From Morella rubra (lineage: Eukaryota; Streptophyta; Magnoliopsida; Fagales; Myricaceae), in NCBI GenBank assembly GCA_003952965.2, contig CM025856.1, positions 6,272,904 through 6,336,903 of the forward strand: 64,000 nucleotides of DNA, read 5' to 3'. The first letter of the stretch is position 1. Each line of letters starts with the position of its first letter. The notes below the pieces were generated by a model. That model saw only the letters and a program-made list of their open reading frames with translations. It was not told the DNA's origin and ran no database searches. A program made the position numbers and the translations under genes. This document shows, piece by piece, positions 1-11,501 of the stretch.

Positions 1-239
1 CTTCACAAATCAAAGATTTTACGATCAAGTTTTAATAAAATGCATAAAAATTACCTGGATGTAATGTACTCCTCGAAATATCGAGAAAACGGTTGTATTG
101 GGTGTCTAGCGATGGGAGATCAAGAGAGTGAGAGAGTTTAAAGCTCAGGACAGACGTTTATGGAATTTGGGGAGAAATTGTTCGCCTTTAACATTGATCG
201 CGTTTGGTTCAACAGGGCCAAATTCAGTTGGCCCACATT

Positions 240-648
240 GGGGCGCTTGTTTGTCCAATTTTTTGGAGGCCCAAAATTTCACCACATTAAACACATTTCA
301 CAAATTCTAATAAACTTCACATTTTTACACATACACTTCACACTTTTCACAAAACCCAATAAATTTCAACATTTAAAAGATTTCAAAATTTTAGAAATAT
401 TCCCAAAATTTCGGTAAACAAACACCCCCTAAATTTGAAATTTAAAAAGATTATGGGACGTTTGTTTACCGAAATTTTGAGAATATTTTCAAAATTTTAG
501 AATCTTTTGAATGTTTAAGTTTATTGGATTTGTAAAAAGTATGAAGTATATATATAAAAGTGTGAAGTTTATTGAAGTTTGTGAAATGTATTTTGTGTGG
601 TAAAAATTTTAGCCTCCAAAAAATTGGACAAACAAACGCCCCCTGTAC
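240..648. repeat. Large fold-back (MITE-like) element
   Basis: The two halves are inverted copies of each other. The left end reads GGGGCGCTTGTTTGTCC and the right end is nearly its reverse complement, GGACAAACAAACGCCCC. The similarity runs inward for about 190 bases per arm, through CCAAAATTTC/AAAATTTTAG and TAAACTTCAC/GTGAAGTTTA stretches, to inner ends GGTAAACAAACACCCC and GGGACGTTTGTTTACC. Only about 30 bases separate the arms. No coding capacity is seen; the short ORFs are artefacts of the AT-rich arms. The TTTGTTTG/AAAATTTTA composition is shared with the smaller MITE copies listed further on. Confidence 0.75.
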
Positions 649-1400
649 TTCCTTCAATAAACTTTTGCCGTCAACGCGTTTGGAAGGCTTCAGGCGAGCA
701 CACGTCACAAGCACGCAACAGGGAAGGAATCGTATGGCTGAAGACACGGTGATTGTCGTATGCGCAGACTACCATGTGTTAGGCGCACCGCCCAAACACG
801 CCTGGGCGACTTTTATAATCATCCAGACAAATTTGCATCATTTTTCTTTGCATCATCCAGACATGCCAGTAGCTCAAGTGACTAAATTTAGTGGAATTTA
901 AATAATTTGGTAAGGATTATATCCACTACTTAGCCATAAATATTCTTCTCTTCAGGTTGCTTTTGGTCAACTTCCTAATATTTCACATCTTCATATTTGT
1001 GGTTGTATTGTCTATGTTCCGACTAAATCCACTCAGCGCACTTAGATTGGTATTAACGTAGACTTGATATTTATGTTAGTTTTTATTTTCCCATCCAATA
1101 TTAGATATTTTGAACAATTTAACTAGTGATATTTTTAAGGCACATTTTGATGAAACCATTTCCCTGATATTTTTAAGGCACATTTTGATGAAACCATTTC
1201 CCCACCATTGAATGGTGAAATGTTGTTGCTTAAGCCTAAAGTGAGATTACCTAGAATAATTCGACCTTTTATTTTAATCCTCATACAAATCAATTTGACC
1301 CAAAAATTCAAAAGATCATTCATTTGTAATACAGTATAAATCAATTACTAGATGCATTTAAGGATAATAAGAAGATTGTAAAATCACACATCCTGAAAAA
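649..1400. other. Intergenic stretch with a 38-bp tandem duplication
   Basis: No gene is recognised. A 38-bp unit beginning TGATATTTTTAAGGCAC occurs twice back to back at 1127-1164 and 1165-1202 with no visible mismatch, so the duplication is recent. A 109-codon plus-strand ORF starting at 572 runs through here but has no recognisable features and begins inside the fold-back element. Confidence 0.5.
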
Positions 1401-1879
1401 AAGAAAACAAAAAAACAAATGAATCTAAAACACACCTGAAACGGTGAAAGATCTATTAGAATTAAAGATAAAATTCCCCATAACCTGAAGTACAAAAAGA
1501 AAGAAATTGATACTCCTAAAGAGGTCATACCCACAACAGAGGCAATAAATTTGAAGAAACTATCTCTTAAAGAGAAATCTCATGGAAAACAATTTCTTAA
1601 AATAGAATCTCCATAAGTAATTGCCCCAGAAGCAGTAACTCCTAAAGAGATAACTCTACAAGAGGAAAATGTATCTAAAAATAATGAGATTTCCATATAT
1701 TATGCAAATACAAGAGAAATATTGGATAAAAACAAAATTGTTTTCAACATCATATTTTCGTTTAAATTGGTTTTGACACTACTAGAAATAATGATGAAAG
1801 AACCACAATACGTCGAAGAATGTTGACGTAGAAATGTTGGCCAATGTGAAAAGAAGCAATTCAGACAGAGTTAAATTCT

Positions 1880-2620
1880 CTATCCAAACATAAATATTTT
1901 GTCTTGTAATCCAAAACACCTAAAGATTTAATGTTTGTTGGATATAGGTGGGTATTTATGAGAAAATATAATGAGAAAAACGAAATTGTGAGATAACTTG
2001 TCACACGAAGTTTCTCGTAAAAACCTGAAATTGATTATGGGGAAACTTAATTCTCCCATAATGGATTAAATCACATTTAGATTCTTAATTAATTTAGTAG
2101 TCACTAAAAAATTAGATATGAGATTAATAGATATTGTGACTGCATATCTATATTGTTCTTTGGACCATCATACATATATGAAAATTCTTGAAAGATTTAA
2201 AATATCTAAAACACGTAATTCATTAAAAGTTGAAGATATTTGTTCTTATATGGATTAGAACAATTCTGACGCATGTGATACAATTATTTCAGTGGAATAC
2301 CTCATGAAACAAAGATATATAATAGTATACTTTGTCCATATGTTTTTATTAATAAATCAAACTCTAAATGTTGTATTCTTACCGTATATATTGATGATTT
2401 AAAAATTATTAAAACTTAAGAAGAGCTCACAAAAATTACAAATTGTTTGAAAGAATAATTTGATTACAACCCGCAGCTCAAACATTTTTCAAGTGATAGT
2501 TTTGTTCAACAATCGAATTGACATACACTGAAAAACTGCTTAAGCAATTTTATATAGATAAAAGCGCATTTTTAACTATTCTTTTTAACGCAAAGGTGGT
2601 CAGTAATCGAATGATTGAAA
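1880..2620 (+). pseudogene. Decayed Ty1/Copia reverse transcriptase
   Basis: Read in shifting frames, the plus strand gives the signature order of a Copia reverse transcriptase (RVT_2). About 1915-2010 encodes GYRWVFMRKYNEKNEIVR, matching the 'GCKWVF..K.N..G.I.RYKARLVAQG' entry to the domain. Next come an IDYGETYSPIMD-like segment (about 2030-2065), ITFRFLISL and LDMRLIDIVTAYLY (about 2070-2150), and a degenerate relic of the catalytic VDD region near 2390. A trace of the later connection region (SFVQQSNY-like, about 2500) follows. Multiple stops and frame changes exclude function. Weakly similar AT-rich sequence extends upstream to about 1400. No LTRs were found nearby, so this is an internal fragment. 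Confidence 0.75.
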
Positions 2621-2812
2621 CTTTCACCAGATAATAACATTTTAGACGAAGGTTCTATAGATAAAAATATATATAAAAAAAAAACTTTTGGTACGTCACT
2701 CTCTTAGTGTACTTGCAATAATTGTGAATAGAGTGTAGGTGGTAGGTGAGATTGCAGCTAGTTTGCTGTTGTCCAGGAAGACTTGACACGAGCTTTTTTT
2801 TTTTTTTTTTAA

Positions 2813-3400
2813 GGAAAAATTACATTGAGCTGACCAAGTTTTAGCTCAATATCAAAAATCTTAGTGAGTTTTAAAAAAAATCTTAAAGCCCACTGAATTT
2901 TTAAGTTAGGTATGAAAACTAACTCAATCCAACTCTATTACTGTAAATAACGGAGTCCAGTCCATTTAAGTTAAATATCAGGGTTAAAACCAATCGTTGG
3001 CTGCCATGTGTTTAAAATTATTTGTCTGCTCCATTAGGTCTCTTGTCTGCCACATCATATACTATGTGATACAAAAACTAACTCCAATGTGACATGCGTC
3101 GTGACAGACGGGAAAGCCAATGGAGCAGACAATTGGTTTTAGCCTTAACATTTAGCTGTGGCAAATAAGAGACCGAATGCTGCAGACAAGAAATTTTAAA
3201 CACGTGGAAGACAACGATTGATTTTATTCCTTGACATTTTACTTAAATGGACTACACTCTATTATCTCCAGTAACAGTATTGACTTGAGTTAGTTTTCAA
3301 TCCTAAATAAAAAACTTAGTGAACTTTGAAATTTTTTAAAAAATTTCAGCGAGGCTTTTTATATAGGATTGGATCCAATGAGGTTGATGTAATTTTTTCT
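2813..3400. repeat. Second fold-back element, ~590 bp
   Basis: The left arm (2813-3060) and right arm (about 3110-3400) are inverted copies with many point differences. Matching landmarks are GAAAAATTACAT at the outer end, GAAAACTAACTCAA, GTCCATTTAAGT, CCAATCGTTGGC/CAATCGTTGTC, GTGTTTAAAATT and TTGTCTGCTCCA. The loop is only about 50 bases. No ORF of note occurs inside. T-rich runs followed by AAGG/AATGG flank both ends and may hide a target-site duplication. This looks like a non-autonomous DNA transposon; its superfamily is not resolved. Confidence 0.75.
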
Positions 3401-3540
3401 TTTTTTTTAATGGAAACAAGTCAAAAAGAAGTGTGATCTAGCTGGTCAATCAGCTTTTTAAAAAACCACGCAGCAAGGTTCTGTCAATCTTTTGTTCTGG
3501 ACAACAAGTAACAGCGGCTAAGCAGCACCTGTTTAAAGTA

Positions 3541-3690
3541 TCACTCATTTGTCCAATATTTTATATTTTTAAAATTTTAAAAAAATTAAATATATTTTAA
3601 AATTTTTAATATCTATACATATATTTTATAAATTTTAATATCTTAAAAATTCTCCAAATTTTAATTTTTACAAACAAACACCGCCAAAAT
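3541..3690. repeat. AT-rich MITE remnant
   Basis: An A/T block runs between TTTGTCCAATATTTTA and CAAACAAACACCGCC. It resembles the ends of the 240-648 fold-back and the AAAATTTTA-rich MITEs elsewhere in the window. It is degenerate and assigned by composition plus the matching end motif only. Confidence 0.4.
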
Positions 3691-4164
3691 CGCAGCCCCA
3701 TGTTTTCAACCTCTTGTCTGCTACCTTGTACACCACAAGTACAGTTACCGTGAACAAATCTCATTGATTATACAGCAACCTCAAATATCCACGTTGCCTA
3801 GCCTATTAACAATGCGTGACCATAAAATAACCATTAACATTTCGACATCACTTCTAGTTTTTTGGGGAGTTTCGGTTCTTCCCTCCCCCTCCCAACATTT
3901 TGAAGATTAGAAAGAAAATCTTTGAGTTGAAGGGGTAGTAATCTCAGGAGCGCTGTGAGTTGAAGCGTCAATTCGACGACACAAGGCAGAAAAAGATTGA
4001 ATATTTTGAAGAAAACAGATACAAGGGGGGATTGTCGCTAAAGTTCCAGTACAAAGGGTGAGATGAACACCCTTCAACTCCTTTGAAGAAGAAGCTAGTT
4101 GTTAAAATACACGATTTAGGGCAACTAGCAACCTTTTTTTCTTCAGTGGAGCCAACTGACGATA

Positions 4165-4372
4165 ATGCGTAGAAATCAACTACAAACAGCTAAACTTAAA
4201 TCTTAGATTTTGGAAACGATAAAAGCAACAGATGATAAGATGATAAGATATGAAAATATCTGTCTTATGCGTGGAAATCAACCATAAACAGCTAAACTTA
4301 AAACTTACGAGTTGAAAACGATAAAAGCAACAGAACTGAAAAGATGAGATATGAATATGTCGTCTTTAGTAC
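4165..4372. repeat. Diverged ~105-bp tandem duplication
   Basis: Two adjacent units share AATGCGT(A/G)GAAATCAAC, AAACAGCTAAACTTAAA, CGATAAAAGCAACAGA and GATATGAA. The first spans about 4165-4265 and the second about 4268-4372. The rest of 3700-4850 holds no recognised gene. A minus-strand ORF at 4305-4574 is Ser/Thr/Arg-rich, overlaps the second unit and has no recognisable domain. Confidence 0.55.
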
Positions 4373-4857
4373 TAAGAGATTCAGTACAACAATCAAGAAG
4401 GTAGGGGGTTGAGGAGCTTACCTTCTCGCGACTACTAAAGCGTGTGAGCGGCGCCGTGGTTGTCGGATCTCTCTGGGCTTTGGTGGTTCTCCTTCTGTTG
4501 CTACAGCCACAAGAAGAGCCTGAATTGCGGGTATAAGAAGGTGAGGCATGACTCGCAGAAATAGGTCGCTTCAATCGATGCCCTATTCATCGGTCGCATC
4601 TGAGGAGACTGTAGGTGTGAAGCGGAATTGTATGGTTTAGCAATTGTTATTTATGGTGTTTTTATCCCCTACTCACCCAGGCTATGAGAGTCCTCCGGCT
4701 TGAGGCCGTTGCTTTTCGCAGCCGCACAACATTCATGCAGGCGAGAAGAGGAGAGAATGTATTTTGACACAAATCACTCTCACAAATTAACCGCAACAGG
4801 CTTGAAAATAAGGGTAATGTGGTCATTGCTCATATTTTTAAGAGTCATGTACGAGGG

Positions 4858-4985
4858 GGTGTTTGATTAAACAGTGAAGAGAGATAAAATTTGAATGAAT
4901 ATTATAATAAAAAAGAAGATTTTATAATTTTACAAGCAAGTATGAAATTTTGGAGACAGACAAAATTTCGGCAATCAAATGACGT
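4858..4985. repeat. MITE remnant
   Basis: The block starts GGGGGTGTTTGATTAAACAG, contains AAATTTGAATGAATATTATAATAAAAAAG, a near match to the body of the MITEs at 25911 and 46327, and ends near AAATTTCGGCAATCAAATGACG. The start and end motifs are inverted and imperfect. It is non-coding. Confidence 0.45.
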
Positions 4986-6432
4986 CATAGTCCAAAGGAT
5001 TTCAAAGGCTGATAGGCTTCTCCTTCCTTTCGTACCAGAATTACTCTCCTTCCTTGCGTACAGAATTACGCTATTGTCCTTCGAAATGGTGAGAGAAGTC
5101 AGAATGCAGTTACATTTTGCAAATTCTGAATGAAAACTTAGGTTATGTTTGAGAGCTGCTTTCAAGATTACTTTTTGTTTTCGATTTCAAAACATGTTTT
5201 AAAGTGATTTTTGTTGGAGATTGTAAAAATAGGTATATAGGTTTGAAATTAGTTTGGAAAGTGTTTTGTATTACATATTTATTTATTGGAGTTTATGAAA
5301 AAATTAATTGGAAATTGTTTCTGTGAACAAATTAAAATGAAAACTGTTTTGAAATAAATAATTATTATTTTATTTTGTAAACAGTTGCTAAATCTATATC
5401 AGATTATCATTAAACGATCTACTCTTTAGTTTAACTAAAACCGTTAGTTTAATTTCAATTATGTAGAGCTCATGGTAATTTACTAACACTTGCCCCATTT
5501 TGATTTCAATAATATCCGTAGTTCGTTCATGTATGATTAATTTCTAATTTATCGTTAGCTGAATACAATATATGATTATTATATATTTATAATATAATAA
5601 TATAAATATATCCTTAATTTTTTTTCCTTTTGCACCTATATATCATACGTACATGAAAACTCGCGCCATGTTAAGCTATACTACAACCCGAATAATTACA
5701 TAATAGCTAACCTAGTTATGTTTAGAATTTATTTAATAATATATTTTATAGACTGACAACATTTGTGAACGACATTATTACTTTTACATCATTAATTACA
5801 TTACACTGATCGTTTTGCCATATTTATCATTTTTGCATTTTTTGACTGCAGAAAAAAAAAAAAAAAAAAAAAAGCCGGAGTACTTATTAAGAAATCCACA
5901 AATACATTATGGACTACAAATGTTTGACAAAAAGAGGGTCTGACTGTACAGAAAGAGAGCTGGACTACTTAAATTAGGAACTCCACTATTGTTAATAACA
6001 AAAAAATAATCAAGAATAACACAATATTTCGCAAATGCGTGGTATATATTTTGATGGCAACGTGACAATGTTAAATTATAACACACTATTCCACTACTGA
6101 AAATGTGACAATCCTTTGCATCATATATTTTAGCTACAAAATAAAGGGACAATAGTGTAATACACTACAGATCTCGGACACCACTTATGTTAGCAAAATA
6201 CAGAGACATACTTCTTACAGTAATAACTTGCAGAGCTCAATACCGTTCATGAAAATGCCCACACACTATACCGAAGTGTGGATCTACTGTCCAGAGCTCA
6301 TTTATAACTTATACTGTGTTACAAACAGTTAACGGCCAGGAACTGATCCAACAGTTAATAGCCAACTGTTCCAGCCGCATATATATAAACACCACTATTA
6401 ACATATATGTACTCGTTACAAAAGGATTTTAG
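4986..6432. other. AT-rich intergenic stretch
   Basis: No gene is recognised. Short ORFs occur on both strands near 4890-5165 and 5907-6152 but show no domain or codon structure. A poly(A) run lies at about 5851-5873. 5150-5400 is another AAAATTAATT/TTGTTT-rich block that may be an old MITE. Confidence 0.4.
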
Positions 6433-6971
6433 ATGTACGCATTACAAAAGGATTGTATCCAAAATGTCATTAGCTATAATACCATGACTTCAATCTCCAG
6501 TAAGATCCACCACAGCAGGAAAATTACGGATATCGTTGTCTTCTATGCAAATGTAGGTGGTATTGTTGGCCGCACCCATATTTTGATGTCGTTGGCGCTT
6601 ATGGGATGTCCCCCAAATTCATTTGACGTCTGAGAGGGTGCAGTTCTCTTCCCACCGCATTTTCCTCCTCTACAACGCAGAGATGCTTTACACGTCGGTG
6701 CTTTGGTGGATTTTCATCTGAGTCATCGCTCATGTAAATAATTTCTGGGCCTATGTCGTTGCAGATTGAACTCACATGTTGAATATTGTCAACAGATTTA
6801 GGAGTCTCGTTGCACATCGAACTCACGTGTTCAATGGATTTAGAAGGCAATTTCATAGAGTATTGTGCTTGTGAGTATGCTGGACTAATATCTGTCGAGC
6901 ACCACAATGCGCATTATGTTGGCTTTTGTGCACAATCAGTAAAACGAACATCTTCAAAAACAAAGACGTTT
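6433..6971. other. Unrecognised ORF-bearing stretch
   Basis: A 102-codon minus-strand ORF (6599-6907) contains an internal near-duplication, EHVSSMCNETPKSVDN followed by QHVSSICND, encoded by a direct DNA repeat (AACTCACATGTTGAAT... and AACTCACGTGTTCAAT...). It is acidic with a Lys/Arg patch. I do not recognise a family. It ends abruptly at the solo LTR and may be a fragment of a transposon gene cut by that insertion. Confidence 0.25.
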
Positions 6972-8137
6972 TGATGAAAGAGCCAAAGACTTGAAGAAAG
7001 AAGATCAAGAAGATGCAAGGAGCTCAAAAGTGAAGTTTCAAGACCTTAGGGTATAAACCTTGTAACTCTTAGTTTCACTTTTGACAAGGATTATGAATCA
7101 CACTTGCATATCTTTCAAAACATGCATAAACCGTTTTACCTTTTGTTTGAAAGATTAAAATATTTTTAAAGGTTTCAAAACACCCAATCAAACTCCCAAA
7201 CCTTTCTTATACTTATGGGAAGTAAGTCTTTAAAATTGGTGTTTCAAAATGGTCAAAAATCGTGGTTTTAAATGAACCGGATCATGTGCTTAAGTTGAGG
7301 AGGTCGACCGGCTGGTGAAGCAACCGCTTGGTATAGCGGTCGACCGGTTGATTTGAAATAGATCCGTTGAGCTTCTGACAATATGACCGTTGAGTAACGG
7401 TAACTTGAAGCGGTCGACCGGCTCGTTTTAACAGACGACTCCCAACGGCTATAAACGGCTAGTTTTCATATGTGGCTTATAAATACACCTTCATAACGTC
7501 CAAAATAATACACAACGACCACATATCATTTAGATACTTGAGAAATATTCCAAACCTTCATATTCTATATTTCTCATATCATTCACACAAAACACACTTT
7601 CATATCCTTGTCTTTGTGTGAATCAAAGAGATAGAGCTTTCAATTTCATATCCACTCTTTGAGAGAGTTTATTCTTAATCTTCATATCCAAAAGAAGTGA
7701 TTCCTTTAGTGAGGTTGTTCACTAAAGAAGAAGCTTAGAGAGGGTATATCTCAAGCTTGGTTGGGTTGTGAGTGGTGAGCCCGAAAATCACTTGGGTTTT
7801 GAGTGTTAAGCCCGGGAAAGCACTTGTACGGTTCTCTAGCACCCGGAAGCTAGAGTGTACACTATTTGAAGATAGTGGAAAACCTCAAGGCTCGGTAAAG
7901 GAGCTTGAGGGGTGGATGTAGGTGGGTTTGCCGAACCACCTAAAAATCACGTGTTTGCTTCTCTATCCTACTCTTTACATTTAGCACTTATTTATTATTG
8001 TTTTATATACTTGTGCTAAATTAGACTTTACTTTGCAAACACGGTTTTGGGGGTTAAAAGCGAAAAAGTTTGGAAACACAATTCACCTCCCCTCTTGGTT
8101 GCCTTAATCTAGGACTCACACATTAGTGTCTGCATCA
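6972..8137. mobile_element. Copia-type solo LTR, ~1.17 kb
   Basis: The sequence starts TGATGAAAGAGCC and ends GTCTGCATCA, so it has TG...CA ends with a short inverted TGATG/CATCA. A TATA box (TTATAAATACA, 7478-7488) follows an upstream GC-rich region. The late part has the GAACCACCTAAAAATCACGTG and TTCACCTCCCCTCTTGGTTG phrases typical of the R-U5 region of plant Copia LTRs. No primer-binding site or internal domain follows on either side, so it is a solo LTR. Flanks (CGTTT and GTGTT) do not form a clean target-site duplication, so the ends are approximate. Confidence 0.65.
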
Positions 8138-9339
8138 GTGTTCTTATAGGGATTATTAGGCACAATTTTTTTTTGAATTTTCGATATTTCGCAAAACTTT
8201 TGGCAACTTATTTCACCCGCCAAAATTACAATCCGTTCTAGATTTACCTCCTCACAATTTCGAACCAAATGTAGTACCTTGAGTTGCAAGCATAGTCATA
8301 AATACGAAGAAAGTCACATTTATTCCAGATCAAATTAAGTAATGTGCCTCACTTTGCGTTTTTATACTTCACATGCAAATCACAAACACATAACATAAAA
8401 TTTTGTAATTCAAGTGTTTATATGTTTATTTAAAAAATAAAATTATATCTTCAATTACATACCATGTCAAACATTTCTCTTTAATTATACTATCATCACA
8501 GCAAAGAAATACGATATCATGCAATTATAAATCATCAAATCGTACAAGAATATATATAACCATTTATCAATTGTAATATCGTGCGCGAGCGGCTATGCCC
8601 GATGTATTATTCAAATAACATATTATAGATCACTGTTAAGCTAGTGTGGACGAATAAACCACTGTCAACCTATCACGGTGGCTGGCAGTACCTTTGTTCC
8701 CTTGTTTTGTAGATGTAGCTTTTAATTATCCTTATTTTCATATTTGTTAAATTGTATTATTATTCATAATACCTGTTTGAATGATTAGTTATTAATGAAG
8801 ATAATTAAATGAGGGTTAGAACCTGTTCGAATGATTAGTTATTAATAAAGAAAATACGGATTAGTGAACAGTAGGAAAAATTTCATTCATATTTATATAG
8901 ATAGAGTAAATAATTCACACAAGTATATGTATAGTAAGTCTGGCTTGAGCTGTTTTAATTGTAGTCTTTACAATATTATATACAGCTTTTACAAGCAAAG
9001 CAATGCGCTCATTCCAACGTGAACCAATTCTTGGTACAGGTTTTGCCATATATTATCATTTAATAAATATAAGTCAGAGATATATGGATATATCCATTTT
9101 ATGTCAAAACGGATGTTTTCTTGTTTTTTATATCCGTTTACTTATTCGTCCTCGTTTGCAGATAAGTCCATAATTTTTACGAATTTTACTAACAGAAGCC
9201 CTTATTTTCATATTTATCATTCCTTAACTTAATTTCTATTTTTTTTAAGGGAGAAAATCTTGAAATTTCTTAACTTCGGAATTGAAATGAATATTGAAGT
9301 TGAAAAAAAAAATATAAATTATATGCTATATAAATTCCA
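8138..9339. other. AT-rich intergenic stretch
   Basis: No gene, RNA or clear repeat is recognised. A 20-bp phrase, CCTGTTTGAATGATTAGTTA, recurs with one change at about 8771 and 8822, indicating a small local duplication. Confidence 0.4.
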
Positions 9340-9650
9340 GTGCTCTGTCGTGCGCGAGCGCTGCTAGAATATCAAACGCGCAGCCCCCCCCGCGCGCGGG
9401 GCGCTAGAAATTCCAACCCTATCGCGAGTGGGGGCCGCTGAAAATCCAGCCCCTTCGCATGCGGGGGCGATGGAAAATTCCAGCCCCTTTCGCATGCGTC
9501 CCGCGAGCAAGCCCAGCGGGCGCAGGGGCCACTGAAAATTCCAGCCCCTATCGCGCTTGTCCTCAAGCGGGGGGCGCTGAAATTCCAAGGCCCACACGCG
9601 TGGGGCGCTGGAATTTCAGCCCGTGTCATACCCCGCGCACAAAGAAATTC
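9340..9650. repeat. GC-rich near-palindrome island A
   Basis: In otherwise AT-rich DNA this block is strikingly GC-rich and CpG-dense. It holds six copies of a near-palindrome of the form GCGCTGGAAATTCCAGC, at about 9401, 9434, 9467, 9528, 9574 and 9604. They are separated by 30-60 bp spacers rich in CGCGCG, GCATGCG and CCCC. The AT-rich run-in (GAATATTGAAGTTGAAAAAAA, about 9291) is matched at 15616, before island B. It sits on the 3' side of the Myb-like transposon gene. ORFs through it are by-products of GC content. Confidence 0.7.
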
Positions 9651-9959
9651 TAGATAGCCTAGTGCCGTTCATTATATACAGTGAAGTCACTTGTGAAAGT
9701 ACTCTTTAATATCCGTTTACGTTGAAGTTATTTAAGGAAACTGAGGGAAAAAATAATAATAATTAAGAAAACAAGCGTGTTAAGTATAACTGCTCGACGT
9801 TGCATGTTTTTTCCTCCGGCTAACGCAATTACATAATTGCCTACTCAATAATTCTGTCCTCCTAATTTATTTTATTTATTGTCGAAAATTCATTTCCGTG
9901 ATAGGGATCTCATGCACTATATTGTGATCACAAGTTAAAACACAGCAAGCTTTTAACTC

Positions 9960-10075
9960 CATTGATAAAAACTCTTGCGCCAGCCCCCTGTTTGCTGGCA
10001 GTTCCAATGCAAGCAAGGTGTGCTGGAATTTCTAGCATATATTGCTCCAGCCTCTAGCCTATTTGATCTCATTGC
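9960..10075. repeat. Minor copy of the GC-rich palindrome motif
   Basis: Diverged copies of the island motif are visible as GCTGGCAGTTCCAATGC (about 9994) and GTGCTGGAATTTCTAGC (about 10021), with GCCAGCCCC before and GCTCCAGCC after. It lies between island A and the Myb-like gene and is probably part of the same transposon subterminal region. Confidence 0.45.
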
Positions 10076-10492
10076 ACACCATTTTGTTATAAAAAAACAT
10101 GAATAATATTATTATCATTTTCATACATAACAACACTAATACATAACAACATAATAACTGCATTTAATATAACCACATTACAATTTCCATTTCATACCAC
10201 ACATTACAATATATATATACCAACACATGATAATTATCATATCAACAAGGACCAAAATATCAAAAGAAATATCAACTACGACTAATATACCAAAAGAAGA
10301 CGTAATGAGTAGTCATATAATACTCTCCACATTACCGAATAATGTACATGCAGAAGTAGATAATTGTTGCGGATTATAAGTACAGAACCACAGTCAAACA
10401 AACACAAACATAAAGTTATGCAAAAATTTTCATAAACAGAACAACTGCACAAATGCAGAGCATGCACTCATTCAAACCAGCATCCTTGTGAT

Positions 10493-11501
10493 TTAAATAC
10501 GATATAGCCATTCCAATCTCCTCTCTGGTGGCATTTCCAGGAATGCCAGCTATCGCTCTTTGTTTTCTAATAATCGATCAATGGCTGCATGGTATTGAGA
10601 TTCTGGCAGTGGAGGAGATAGCTCGCTCAACCAACGGATGCATTTCGTAATGGTGCGTGGAGGTTGACTCATCTCACTATTTTCAGACATATTTCCTACA
10701 TGGCTGCCTGATGTAGCCGAATGTACTTTACAAAAATTAGTCATTGCCCTAACACAATCGGACATCTCAGCCTCAATCTTCTCTCTCTTCCTACGTTTTG
10801 GCTCGTACCAGAGCCATCAACTACACGCTTCCCACGAACATTTTGTGGTGATAGAGTGGCCTGTGTTGGTGGTGAGCCCATTTGAGTTATAACTGGTGGA
10901 TCTTGTTCGAGGTCAACATGAACAGGACCCACGTTATACTGCACTTCTTCTAATAAAGGCTCATTCACCGGACTAACCGGTGCATGAGTGGATGCATGGC
11001 GACCGGACCCAGTGGCAGTAGAGTGAGAAAAAACAACTCTCATTAAGTCAAAATTTGGGCATCCTTGCCGTTTATATTTTCCGAAGCTTTGGGTTCGACT
11101 GTCATAAAATAAACATTTTTTGTAAGCAAATATTTCACCATTAATATTACAAATAATAAAGCACATGTTATCAACATACCTTCAATAGATTACTCCATGC
11201 CTCCTCACTTGCTACCACTGTATGCCTATCGTCGTCCCAGCCGAATCCCGTTTGTTTCAGAATGAACGCGAAGTCGCTATATGCACGTTTCAGCCGATCC
11301 CATTTTCCCTTAATTTGATTTGCCGTAAACGGACGTTTGACACATCTGTTTATAAGTTCCGTCACAGTATTTTGAGCTTGAGTATCAAATCTCCCTGATA
11401 CGATTGTCCCATTTCCCAACGCAATCTTGTAGAATATTCAACAAAAGAAGCTCATTTGTGGCTGTCCACAAATCATGTTCTTCTTGATCCATTTTCTGCA
11501 T
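10493..11501 (-). pseudogene. Myb/SANT-like accessory gene of a PIF/Harbinger element (broken)
   Basis: In plant PIF/Harbinger elements a Myb/SANT-like protein accompanies the transposase, enters the nucleus and helps bind the element ends. The start MQKMDQEEHDLWT is at 11501. Frame is lost near 11425. Exon 1 continues RCVKRPFTANQIKGKWDRLK and KQTGFGWDDD to NLLK at 11180, followed by a GTATGT donor and an 81-bp intron; the acceptor is at 11099. Exon 2 has KRQGCPNFDLMRVVF, the conserved post-Myb motif, then a low-complexity linker, and after another frame change near 10800 a basic stretch RRKREK followed by IEAEMSDCVRAMTNF. An in-frame TAG at 10550 precedes a normal-looking tail, FLEMPPERRLEWLYRI, ending at 10493. 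At least three lesions exclude a full-length product. The family call is confident; the intron is inferred from splice signals. Confidence 0.8.

Noticed and set aside
9364..9653. Overlapping ORFs in the GC-rich island, Pro/Arg/Ala-rich
   Set aside because: Three frames are open on two strands because the block lacks A/T-rich stop codons. The repeat structure explains them.
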